64,000 nt of DNA from an uncultured Parabacteroides sp. GTDB lineage: Bacteria > Bacteroidota > Bacteroidia > Bacteroidales > Tannerellaceae. Position numbers and translations under genes: made by a program. The notes under the pieces were generated by a model. The model did not search any database. It was given only the letters and a program-made list of their open reading frames with translations, and had not been told where the DNA came from. The DNA lies in contig CAJTMR010000003.1 of NCBI GenBank assembly GCA_910577325.1, positions 1-64,000 on the forward strand, read 5' to 3'. Positions within the stretch are counted from its first letter, which is position 1; each line of letters starts with the position of its first letter. Of this stretch, positions 7,213 to 14,185 are shown one piece after another.

Positions 7213-7401
7213 ATGTTTCCAGATAATCCAATATTCATTCCAAAGAAACTCATTATGCAAGAATATAGACCATTTGACAGAATCGAAGTTTACAGGGAAA
7301 TTGTGGAAACCATTAAAAAAAGACACATTTTGCCAACAGAGACTTATATACCTGCTCCCGTTGTTAAAAATCGGATCAGGAAAAAGAAGAAAAGCTCCTA
7401 A
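7213..7401 (+). CDS. Small basic protein of unknown function, copy B
   Basis: 62 residues, same length as 1872-2060 and differing at His/Gln16, Ser/Pro47 and the last two residues. A longer frame reaches back to 7027, but that runs across the mntA promoter, and the conserved ATG at 7213 is the better start. It is followed by a plus-strand terminator at 7433-7467, which argues for real expression. No family recognised. Confidence 0.5.
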   Translation: MFPDNPIFIPKKLIMQEYRPFDRIEVYREIVETIKKRHILPTETYIPAPVVKNRIRKKKKSS

Positions 7402-7432
7402 CCGATTTTGCATTGATAATTAAGTATTTTAA

Positions 7433-7467
7433 GACGGATGTTTCCAGAAATGGGAATGTCCGTTTTC
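7433..7467 (+). terminator. Terminator of the small basic protein gene
   Basis: ACGGA (7434-7438) pairs with TCCGT (7459-7463), continued inward by TTTCC/GGGAA pairs with G-U wobbles, then TTTTCTATTT. The equivalent in copy A is degenerate. Confidence 0.6.
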
Positions 7468-7481
7468 TATTTGATCTTAAA

Positions 7482-7520
7482 TAAAGAAAAATCCTGAAAC
7501 TGTCCAACAGTAACAGGATT
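7482..7520 (-). terminator. Terminator of the helicase-like gene
   Basis: AATCCTG (7490-7496) pairs with CAGGATT (7514-7520) with an inner ACTG/CAGT stem. On the minus strand it is followed by TTTTCTTT. Confidence 0.65.
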
Positions 7521-7561
7521 CCAATCATTAGACTTTCTTTTTCGCTTAATTTTTCATATTC

Positions 7562-7614
7562 AGGGGATTTTTCAAGATTTTCTATTTTATATACCCACTC
7601 CTTAAAAATCCCCT
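7562..7614. repeat. Palindrome-ended 53-bp repeat, left of helicase gene
   Basis: AGGGGATTTTT (7562-7572) and AAAAATCCCCT (7604-7614) are perfect 11-bp inverted ends of a 53-bp unit. A second unit of the same size, ends and orientation lies at 9448-9500, and the two share the interior TTTTATATACCCA. This unit overlaps the stop codon of the helicase-like gene. Confidence 0.85.
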
Positions 7615-9395
7615 AAATCCCACTTAGGCTTCTTTAAGAGATACTTATAGGGCTTTTTTGTATGGGTGTCGTCAGTCCAGAAGTAATCTTCTATCGTATT
7701 CAACTTCACAGTACATAAAATATTATGTCTCTTATAGATCATTTCCAGACGATCTCTTATCTCTTCTTTTTCAATCCATATATTAAGATCGAACTCACGC
7801 TGTATGTCTTTTATGACCTCTGGTAAAAATCGGTGGATCATTTTGTCATACTCTTTTACAGCCTTGTCTATTGTACCTTTTTTATATCCAGCCTTTTCCA
7901 GTCCTTCTTTTCCTATTTTCTGGAATGCGTCAATTGTATATGCGCCTTGATCTTCTTTCCTTAAAATATCCAAGTAAAAGGAAATATCGACTTTAGCTTG
8001 ATCTGAATAGAGCTTGCTTAGTTGTTCAGTCAACAGACGGCGTTTTTCTATATCCGTTTTGGCTTTTCTCAATGTCAACAAATCATCTTCTCCCAAAGGT
8101 TCGATTACGGAAGCATCCGTTACATTAAAATGATTGGTGGCATTATAAGCGTTAAAAAGAGATTCCTTTGTCTTATAATATTCCTTTACCCTCTCTTCAT
8201 TATACAGGTTATCAACAGAGAAATAATTGATATTTCCTTGTTCGTCCAACAAATCCGCATATTTTACGGCTTCCATATCTTGGGATATGGCTTGTTTCCT
8301 ATATTTATCTGTTACTTGTTCCAGCCTATCCTTTAAACAGGAATGGGTAGTCTCAAATTCTTCAATCATGCTGTCAATAGCTTCTTTACTCTTTATATCC
8401 AAATCAATCTTGACATTTGAGATATGAGTTAATGAGTTGAATCCATTGCGGAAACGACCTTGTATCTGAATCGCTTCCGTAAAAGGATCAATCATTGTGT
8501 AAACCGCTTCATTCAAGTCTGTAAGTATTAAAATATCAGGCTTTTGTTTTAACTTTATATCCAATGCGGAAAAGAAACGGCAAGTAAAGAAATTGTATTT
8601 AGCCAAAGGTTCAAGCATTTCATATACATTATCAAACTCCCTTTCTTTCAACTTCTTTACACTCTGATTGGAACAAAACACTTTGTAATCAGTCAGTTTC
8701 AAAGTATTGATAATCTTATTTATCCCATTGGTGGAATTAATGAAGATACAAATATAAGAGCTATCCCGTAGATCGTCTAATTTGCTTTTGACTGTCTTGT
8801 CATAGCTGTTAGTAACGATAAGTTCCAGATTCTTTCTGTAATCATATTCAGGGATCATCTTTAATATCCTGAAATTTTGATTTACAAGTTCTTTATGTCT
8901 CATTTCCAACGGTGTTGCAGAAACCAATGCTTTCTGTTGGAATTGGAAGAAGTCATATATAGGTTGCGTGATTCGCTTTCTATAATCCACGTCTTGAATG
9001 AATTTTTCGCATTCATCCATCAAACAAAAATAATCAGAATAAATATTCAGGTTCAATTTATTGGCGGCTTTCCTGATTTTGGAGAAACTCTCAGGTGTAC
9101 AAATCAGTTTCTTTCTTTTATTTGTTGATTGCAAGTATTTTTCAACTTTAGAAGGTGTGCATTTCTCCCAGACAGCCAACCAGTCTGGATTATCTTTTGT
9201 TTTTTCAATGATAACGGGAACATTGGGTTCTATGATAATAGAATTACGGTTTGAGTGCAATTCCGTATGGGTTGCTCCAAGCCCTGTAAGTGTCTTGTCC
9301 AGAATCACGTTTGAGGGGATATTTTCATATCCTTGTCTCTTTAAGGCGTCAGTAAGCCATTCTCCATTATGTATTTTTATTTCCTCTGTCTGCAT
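7602..9395 (-). CDS. SF2-helicase-like protein with altered Walker A
   Basis: 597 residues from the ATG at 9395; the frame extends to 9491 but that part runs through the 53-bp repeat. Helicase-type motifs appear in order: a P-loop-like TLTGLGATH (about 35-43), DECE (127-130, motif II), SATP (159-162, motif III) and QIQGRFRNG (310-318, motif VI). The invariant lysine of GxGK[T/S] is replaced by alanine (GLGAT), so normal ATP hydrolysis is doubtful unless another residue substitutes. The C-terminal 250 residues are helical and charged with no recognised domain. It lies between the ParB-like gene and the HepT block, so a role in element replication or maintenance is plausible but unproven. A divergent remnant is at 2218-2694. 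Confidence 0.7.
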   Translation of the reverse strand: MQTEEIKIHNGEWLTDALKRQGYENIPSNVILDKTLTGLGATHTELHSNRNSIIIEPNVPVIIEKTKDNPDWLAVWEKCTPSKVEKYLQSTNKRKKLICTPESFSKIRKAANKLNLNIYSDYFCLMDECEKFIQDVDYRKRITQPIYDFFQFQQKALVSATPLEMRHKELVNQNFRILKMIPEYDYRKNLELIVTNSYDKTVKSKLDDLRDSSYICIFINSTNGINKIINTLKLTDYKVFCSNQSVKKLKEREFDNVYEMLEPLAKYNFFTCRFFSALDIKLKQKPDILILTDLNEAVYTMIDPFTEAIQIQGRFRNGFNSLTHISNVKIDLDIKSKEAIDSMIEEFETTHSCLKDRLEQVTDKYRKQAISQDMEAVKYADLLDEQGNINYFSVDNLYNEERVKEYYKTKESLFNAYNATNHFNVTDASVIEPLGEDDLLTLRKAKTDIEKRRLLTEQLSKLYSDQAKVDISFYLDILRKEDQGAYTIDAFQKIGKEGLEKAGYKKGTIDKAVKEYDKMIHRFLPEVIKDIQREFDLNIWIEKEEIRDRLEMIYKRHNILCTVKLNTIEDYFWTDDTHTKKPYKYLLKKPKWDLGDF

Positions 9396-9447
9396 GATGG
9401 AAAAAATCTGAGTTAAATGTTGTTTTAAGATTGAGAACTGGTAGATC

Positions 9448-9500
9448 AGGGGATTTTTAGAAAATTCCTCTTTTATATACCCAGTCATCAAAAATCCCCT
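9448..9500. repeat. Palindrome-ended 53-bp repeat, right of helicase gene
   Basis: AGGGGATTTTT (9448-9458) and AAAAATCCCCT (9490-9500), spacing identical to the unit at 7562-7614. It sits in the 5' leader if translation begins at 9395. Transcribed, each unit would form an 11-bp stem with a 31-nt loop. Confidence 0.85.
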
Positions 9501-9567
9501 AAAATTAAAAATTAAAACTGGAAGTACGCCTTAACTCTGATTTTCTTTGGACGCATTCCTTCACAAG

Positions 9568-9632
9568 CCAAATAAGAGATATAGAGGATATTAGCTTTAG
9601 TTCTAAAGTTAGAGGTCTATCCTTTTATTTGG
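9568..9632. promoter_or_regulatory. Possible structured leader of the helicase-like gene
   Basis: CCAAATAA (9568-9575) pairs with TTATTTGG (9625-9632), with nested GGATA/TATCC and TTTAG/CTAAA pairs. It lies between the ParB-like stop and the helicase start; no T run follows, so it may be regulatory rather than a terminator. Confidence 0.35.
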
Positions 9633-9661
9633 ATAAACCCCTAAACTTTTGGAAGATAGGC

Positions 9662-10681
9662 TTAAGCGGCATCTTTTAAGAGTTGGATAAAATCATTGCC
9701 ATCTTTCACCGCTTTGATCCTTTTCTGGAAATCTTTCAATTTGCCAATCTCTTTCAATGCTCCAAAAGCTGTATCTTCGTTTGTTGAAATAGCGTATGAG
9801 TTGAAACCGTCAATGTAATAATGTTTTGTTATCAGGCTTACTTCCATCCCTGCCATTTTACAAAGCGTAATAAATTTGTCTCCACGTTCTTTGTTGAATA
9901 ATGTTCCTTTAGGATATTTAACATCTTCGCCTTTCAGTGCTTGATTCAAGCAATTGGAAGAGATCTTCTTACCTAAATAGATTATGGCTGCTGTTGAAGG
10001 GTTAAAGCCTTCTCCGATCTTTTCCGAGATTGTTTGGATGGCTTCCTCTTTGGAGGTCAATCCTGCAACGGCGTATTTATCTTTGCTATCCCAGCTTTTG
10101 GCAGCGTCATTAATATCGACCAAGTATTCACCGATGTTTTCTGCGTTACGGATATGGGCGTTCGGAATTTCAATATCCATATCTGCTGTTGCCGCCAATT
10201 TCGCAAATGCCGTACCTCTATGCTGTCCATCCAAAATAACGTAATACTCTTCTGCTTCTTCTCTGTTGATCTCCTGTCCCTTTACGTCAACAACCGTATA
10301 GTTATATTCAAGCACTTTTTCAGCTTCTGCCACAATGATTGGATAGGCTTTCTCGTATTTGTCGTTTCCAATCAGGTGAATGAATTTATCAACTCGCTTC
10401 ATGTCAACAGGTCTGTTGTGCTTTACGAAAGCGATTTTCTTTGATTCTTTCGAGATTTCACCCTCTTTTACGACGTTGAATATCATAAAGTCTGCTGTCG
10501 CTACTGATTGGATTGCTTTTTCAGTTGGAGTGTTTTTTATCTCTTCCAATTCACCTTTTACCTTAGCCACTGATCTCTTTTGAGCCTCGATAACCTCTGC
10601 ATTAGCACCTCTTTTCACCAACTGGTTCAATACGCTTTCTTCTTTCTTTACTTCTGCCTGTACTTCTTTTAAATTTTTCAT
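9662..10681 (-). CDS. ParB/DGQHR-like nuclease-fold protein
   Basis: 339 residues. The first 50 are charged and probably coiled coil. The centre carries YYVILDGQHRGTAFA (DGQHR at 151-155), the signature of the ParB N-terminal/sulfiredoxin-like fold also seen in DGQHR and DndB-type proteins. No ParB helix-turn-helix was identified, though a DNA-binding segment could lie near residues 215-260. ParB-like proteins act in partition, or as CTP- or DNA-binding switches on mobile elements; which applies here is unknown. It has its own promoter (10738-10745) and is followed by the helicase-like gene on the same strand. Confidence 0.65.
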   Translation of the reverse strand: MKNLKEVQAEVKKEESVLNQLVKRGANAEVIEAQKRSVAKVKGELEEIKNTPTEKAIQSVATADFMIFNVVKEGEISKESKKIAFVKHNRPVDMKRVDKFIHLIGNDKYEKAYPIIVAEAEKVLEYNYTVVDVKGQEINREEAEEYYVILDGQHRGTAFAKLAATADMDIEIPNAHIRNAENIGEYLVDINDAAKSWDSKDKYAVAGLTSKEEAIQTISEKIGEGFNPSTAAIIYLGKKISSNCLNQALKGEDVKYPKGTLFNKERGDKFITLCKMAGMEVSLITKHYYIDGFNSYAISTNEDTAFGALKEIGKLKDFQKRIKAVKDGNDFIQLLKDAA

Positions 10682-10737
10682 TTTCTTTTACGCTTACCTT
10701 TACAGCATTAGGTTCTAATTGTTTTTTGATTACGCTG

Positions 10738-10745
10738 CAAAAGTA
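10738..10745 (-). promoter_or_regulatory. -7 box of the ParB-like gene
   Basis: TACTTTTG on the minus strand, about 57 bp upstream of the ATG at 10681. Confidence 0.5.
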
Positions 10746-10798
10746 TAGCGGTCTGAGAACGTATATAGGATAAGTTTTGGCGGTGCGATTTGTATCCT

Positions 10799-11611
10799 TT
10801 ATTTTAATATCCAGCCAGCATGTATTTCCAGTTCATATTTATGGGACATATTCATGGATAAGCCTTTGAAGTCTTTCATCAGTTTGTTGTAATAGCCTAA
10901 GTCCAAGTAGTTTTCTGGATTATCCGCGAATTTGCATACATAGAGGGAACATAGGATCAACTCCTTTTCTTTATTTGAGATAGTGGCTTTTCCCCTTCTT
11001 TTAATATTAGAGATTCCTTCTATTTGCAAGAATTGGGTTAGTTGATACGCAAAGAAATAGCTGATCTTTCGTCTGGAATCCGCTTTCTCTGCTGCTGATA
11101 ATGGTCTGAGTTCACTGTTGAACCGTTGCTTTTGGCGGTTACTCATCTTCTCTTCTTGCAAACGGATAGCCAACCAGTCAAGGATCAATTTATCAGATAT
11201 GGTATAAGTCTTTTTATTGGTGGTTTTAAATGTCAGTGATTCAATATGGGGATTCTGCTCTAAGAACTCACAAAATTCATTGTAGGTTTCTTGGTGTGTC
11301 TTTTGTGGTACAAGTAAATTCTTGCAAGCGTCCGTAATATAGTCATACAGGTACAGGATCAGTCCCCAAAACGATTCTTTATCCAGATTCAATTCAGTTA
11401 GAAGTTCCTGTAAACGCTCGTGCTTATCATAGCCTGATCTTTTGAAAGGGATTGATTTTAGAATATCCTCATACCAGTGGGCGAATCCAACGGGATACCA
11501 AGTATTCATTAAATACGTCTTGCCATCTTCATCTGTTTCTAAGATAGCTTGATATGAACCGAAGTACTTCAGTACATACGCCAATAACGGGTTGTCTATA
11601 TCCAGTATCAT
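10799..11611 (-). CDS. Unrecognised 270-residue protein
   Basis: 270 residues, soluble, mixed charge, with many aromatic residues in the first half (YDKHERLQ, WGLILYLYDYI) and a basic stretch NIKRRGKATISNKEK around 205-220. No signal peptide or membrane segment. No family is recognised with confidence; proteins of this kind occur on Bacteroidetes islands near the integrase. It is divergently transcribed from the DUF2971-like gene, from closely spaced promoters. Position between integrase and ParB-like gene suggests it belongs to the element core (regulation, excision or replication), which is inference. Confidence 0.6.
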   Translation of the reverse strand: MILDIDNPLLAYVLKYFGSYQAILETDEDGKTYLMNTWYPVGFAHWYEDILKSIPFKRSGYDKHERLQELLTELNLDKESFWGLILYLYDYITDACKNLLVPQKTHQETYNEFCEFLEQNPHIESLTFKTTNKKTYTISDKLILDWLAIRLQEEKMSNRQKQRFNSELRPLSAAEKADSRRKISYFFAYQLTQFLQIEGISNIKRRGKATISNKEKELILCSLYVCKFADNPENYLDLGYYNKLMKDFKGLSMNMSHKYELEIHAGWILK

Positions 11612-11654
11612 TCCTTTTACTTGTTTGATGTGGCAAAATTAAATAATAATTATG

Positions 11655-11662
11655 CAAAAGTA
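11655..11662 (-). promoter_or_regulatory. -7 box of the 270-residue protein gene
   Basis: TACTTTTG on the minus strand, 43 bp before the ATG at 11611. It is part of a divergent promoter region with 11682-11689. Confidence 0.5.
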
Positions 11663-11681
11663 GAAATACAATTCAAATCAC

Positions 11682-11689
11682 TATCTTTG
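11682..11689 (+). promoter_or_regulatory. -7 box of the DUF2971-like gene
   Basis: Perfect TATCTTTG on the plus strand, 24 bp before the ATG at 11714. Its position rules out the longer frame starting at 11621. Confidence 0.6.
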
Positions 11690-11713
11690 TGTAATTATCA
11701 AATTTGTTGTTTT

Positions 11714-12544
11714 ATGTATAAAGATATACCTGATATAGAACCATTGAACGATGATGTTCAGATATGGAAATATATGGATTGGGCTTCTTTTACAAGCCTT
11801 GTATTAAATAAGCGTTTAATGTTTCGTAGAGCAAGTTTTTTCAAAGATTATTATGATACTTATGTTGATTTGGATAAAGAATCCATAGATTCTTTAGTTT
11901 ATGCTTTTAAGCAACTAAAAGATCAGCCTGATAATTTTTTGAATATATCATATACGGAAAATTGTACAAATTGTAAAAATGAAGAAGATAGAATTTTATT
12001 TGGAGGAAAACCTATACAGCCTTTTTATCGAGGTGAAAAAATATCTTTTGAATTAACTCATGAAGGGTTACCTATAACAATATCAGATGTGACTTATTGT
12101 TGTTCATGGCATGAAAATAATAAAGAAAATTATGCTTTATGGAAAATTTATTTAGGTAATCACCCTGAAGGGGTTGCGATAAAAACATCTGTTGGCAATT
12201 TGAGAAATATATTGAATGTTCGACCGAATAGTGATTTTTATATCGGCAGGGTTAATTATGACAGTAAGAAAATAAACATTTTTAAAGACAAAGAATCTAA
12301 CCATACTATTATATTGAGAAAAAAGGAAGAATATGTTTATGAACAAGAAATACGTCTTTATACTATAGATGAAAAGCATCTTGATCCATTTTTTTATCTC
12401 CAATTATCAAATATTGAAAATTTAGTTAAAGGATTGTGGGTATCTCCTTTTGTTGGAAATTGGTTTTTTGAAGATGTCAAACTGTTTCTTAAAAACAATG
12501 GAGTAACTATTACTCCTCAACGATCATCTATAAAAGAACGGTAA
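11714..12544 (+). CDS. DUF2971-like protein, island cargo
   Basis: 276 residues from the ATG at 11714, chosen because the promoter box lies just upstream. It shows the layout typical of DUF2971 proteins: an early W-K-Y-M-D-W segment followed by LVLNKRLMFRRASFFKD, a central CCSWHEN-N-NYALWKIYL segment with cysteine, tryptophan and histidine, and GVAIKTS soon after. The biochemical activity of this family is not established; members are scattered on islands and near defence genes. It is the most AT-rich gene of the window, points opposite to its neighbours and is closed by a two-way terminator, all typical of an acquired cargo cassette. Confidence 0.6.
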   Translation: MYKDIPDIEPLNDDVQIWKYMDWASFTSLVLNKRLMFRRASFFKDYYDTYVDLDKESIDSLVYAFKQLKDQPDNFLNISYTENCTNCKNEEDRILFGGKPIQPFYRGEKISFELTHEGLPITISDVTYCCSWHENNKENYALWKIYLGNHPEGVAIKTSVGNLRNILNVRPNSDFYIGRVNYDSKKINIFKDKESNHTIILRKKEEYVYEQEIRLYTIDEKHLDPFFYLQLSNIENLVKGLWVSPFVGNWFFEDVKLFLKNNGVTITPQRSSIKER

Positions 12545-12550
12545 AATGAA

Positions 12551-12587
12551 AAGAATCCTGTCCCCCATTTCTGGAAACAGGATTCTT
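12551..12587. terminator. Two-way terminator between cargo and integrase
   Basis: AAGAATCCTGT (12551-12561) and ACAGGATTCTT (12577-12587) form a perfect 11-bp stem between two convergent genes. Confidence 0.75.
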
Positions 12588-12591
12588 TGGT

Positions 12592-13791
12592 TTAGAGTAG
12601 GTTTTTCATTGCGTCTTCCATCTGGTCATTACCGAAGCTGTCCAGATAGATTTGTGTTACTCTCTCTGAACTGTGCCCTAAAGCCTCACAGATTAAAGAG
12701 GTATTCACACCTGATCTCTTTAATGATGTGGCAAAACTATGGCGCGCGACGTATGTTGTCAAGTCAATAGACAAGCCTAATTCTTTGCCAATGGCTTTCA
12801 AACGTTTATTTACCTTTTTGATAACTTTCCTTACTCTATTGATTTTTTGTTGTTCACTTTTGTGAAAATCATTAAGAATTGGAAACAAAAAGAGATTGTC
12901 AGCCTTCTTATATTTATTAATCAACTCAATAGCAATAGGTTGTAATGGCAGTTTAATTCGCTTTTTAGTTTTCTTTCTAACATATACCAATTGATTATCA
13001 ATAATATTATCCTCTGTCAGATAAGCAATATCAACAAAGTTTATACCACCCATGAAATAGGAAAACAGGAATAAGTCTATAGGGAATCTCAAATACGGAT
13101 TAGGAGATCGATATTGCATGATTCTCTTTATATCGTCCTTTGAAATAGCACGCTTTACTGTTTCTCCCTGCAATTTAGCCACCTTATACTTCTTAAATGG
13201 ATAACACTCCGATTTGACAAGATTTTCCTCTATTGCACGATTATAAACAGCCCTCAATGTGCGTAATCGAATACCTATCGTATTATTCGCAAGTCCTTGT
13301 TGCCTCAAAAAAGATTCATAGCTTTTCAACCAAGTCACACCAATTTCACTAAAAGGAATCTCCAGATTCTTTTTATATGACAACAAAGAGTTTAGAAGAT
13401 GTTTATGCGACGAAGCATAATTAATCCGATTCTCTGCTTTTAAACGTTCAACTTCATTCTCTATAAAAGCCTTTACAGTTACTTTTCTTACTGGCTGATC
13501 TATTTTTTCAACTAATGAAGAAGCTGTAAAATCTTTCTTAGAGACTTGGAAATCAACAATCTGATTAGAATATTCATTTAACTGTTCTGTTATCAGCAAA
13601 TGAATACTGTTGTAGTTAGGACAATTCCTTTTCAATTTACCTTTTGTATAGTCCCAATAGATAGGATTAATGGAAACTCCAATACTCTTATACTTCTTTT
13701 TACCATCTTTACAGATACGAAGCATTAAAGGGCTTTCGCCATTTGCTAAAACTTTAGACTTGTAACACAAGACGTTAACCGTTGTACTCAT
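12592..13791 (-). CDS. Tyrosine recombinase (integrase) of the element
   Basis: 399 residues: an arm-binding and SAM-like core-binding N-terminal half (to about 205) and a catalytic C-terminal half. Catalytic residues visible: R350 in YVARHSFAT, H373 in LGHSS and the nucleophile Y382 in TQIYLDSF. Position Arg I is Asn251 in GGINFVDIAYL, and the first His of the HxxR box is Tyr347. IntDOT of CTnDOT also lacks Arg I, so this is a feature of the Bacteroidetes branch. It reads away from the tRNA, 125 bp from its 3' end, and presumably catalyses recombination between the 72-bp tRNA repeats. No excisionase gene was recognised. Confidence 0.93.
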   Translation of the reverse strand: MSTTVNVLCYKSKVLANGESPLMLRICKDGKKKYKSIGVSINPIYWDYTKGKLKRNCPNYNSIHLLITEQLNEYSNQIVDFQVSKKDFTASSLVEKIDQPVRKVTVKAFIENEVERLKAENRINYASSHKHLLNSLLSYKKNLEIPFSEIGVTWLKSYESFLRQQGLANNTIGIRLRTLRAVYNRAIEENLVKSECYPFKKYKVAKLQGETVKRAISKDDIKRIMQYRSPNPYLRFPIDLFLFSYFMGGINFVDIAYLTEDNIIDNQLVYVRKKTKKRIKLPLQPIAIELINKYKKADNLFLFPILNDFHKSEQQKINRVRKVIKKVNKRLKAIGKELGLSIDLTTYVARHSFATSLKRSGVNTSLICEALGHSSERVTQIYLDSFGNDQMEDAMKNLL

Positions 13792-13800
13792 ACATTTTTT

Positions 13801-13820
13801 GGTTTAACTCTTGGTTTAAC
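13801..13820 (+). promoter_or_regulatory. Arm-type integrase site, right end
   Basis: Two GGTTTAAC copies (13801-13808, 13813-13820) 12 bp apart, 10 bp upstream of the integrase start. Matches 2913-2932 at 19/20 positions. It could let the integrase repress its own gene. Confidence 0.55.
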
Positions 13821-13871
13821 TTTGCCTCTGAAAACCACGAAAATTCAGGTAAAAACCATACGAAAAGATAT

Positions 13872-13902
13872 AAAAAAAGCAATTACTTATTATTGTAACT
13901 GC
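13872..13902 (-). terminator. Terminator of tRNA-Met
   Basis: GCAGTTAC/GTAATTGC stem (plus 13895-13902 and 13879-13886) followed by seven T on the minus strand. It separates the tRNA transcript from the integrase gene. Confidence 0.7.
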
Positions 13903-13914
13903 CTGATTTTCAAA

Positions 13915-13986
13915 GTAGCGAGACCCGGGATTGAACCGGGGACCTCATGATTATGAATCATGCGCTCTAACCAGCTGAGCTATCTC
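13915..13986. repeat. Right attachment-site repeat (within intact tRNA-Met)
   Basis: Identical over 72 bp to 2808-2879. Differences begin at 13987, inside the acceptor stem 5' strand, so the recombination point must lie within the shared stretch. Confidence 0.9.
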
Positions 13987-13989
13987 GCC
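13916..13989 (-). tRNA. tRNA-Met (anticodon CAT)
   Basis: 74 nt without encoded CCA. The acceptor stem GGCGAGA pairs with TCTCGCT (one G-U), the D arm contains AGCTCAGCTGG, the anticodon loop TTCATAA reads CAT, and the T arm has GGTTCAATCC. Elongator Met is the simplest reading; an Ile-CAT tRNA modified by TilS cannot be excluded by sequence alone. A promoter box is at 14020-14027 and a terminator at 13872-13902. It is the insertion target of the island. Confidence 0.93.
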
Positions 13990-14019
13990 ATCATGTTGTC
14001 ATTTTTCTTATTGACGCTG

Positions 14020-14027
14020 CAAAAGTA
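14020..14027 (-). promoter_or_regulatory. -7 box of tRNA-Met
   Basis: TACTTTTG on the minus strand, 31 bp before the mature tRNA 5' end. The left tRNA copy lacks it. Confidence 0.55.
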
Positions 14028-14185
14028 GAGGTTATTTTTATATTATGCAATACTTTCATGAAAAAAAATTCAATTATTTTTAGATTCTTCCTGTTAAGAT
14101 CTTAATTCAGAGTTGTTTTTTTAGAAACAGATTTGGCAGATACTAATTCTTTTATTACCTTGCTGCGCAATAAACACGATGAAAG

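Larger units (their letters stand above)
5560..7459. repeat. 1.9-kb direct repeat, copy B
   Basis: Second copy of the RadC-HepT-MntA-small protein block (see 222-2117). Here it is surrounded by intact element genes. The divergent patch equivalent to 935-975 is at about 6276-6316. Confidence 0.95.
2808..13986. mobile_element. 11.2-kb integrative element in tRNA-Met, non-conjugative
   Basis: Bounded by 72-bp direct repeats of tRNA-Met, with a tyrosine recombinase at the tRNA-proximal end reading away from the intact tRNA. Contents from left: two lipoproteins, a small membrane-anchored protein, a RadC-like protein with a coupled membrane peptide, HepT-MntA, a small basic protein, a helicase-like protein, a ParB-like protein, an unknown 270-aa protein, a DUF2971-like protein and the integrase. 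Base composition is visibly AT-richer than the chromosome after 14,000. No relaxase, coupling protein or mating-pore genes are present, so movement would need a helper. A wrecked relative abuts its left end. Confidence 0.88.

Noticed and set aside
11621..11713. Longer N-terminus for the DUF2971-like protein
   Set aside because: The perfect -7 box at 11682-11689 would lie inside the coding part; the ATG at 11714 follows it at the usual distance.
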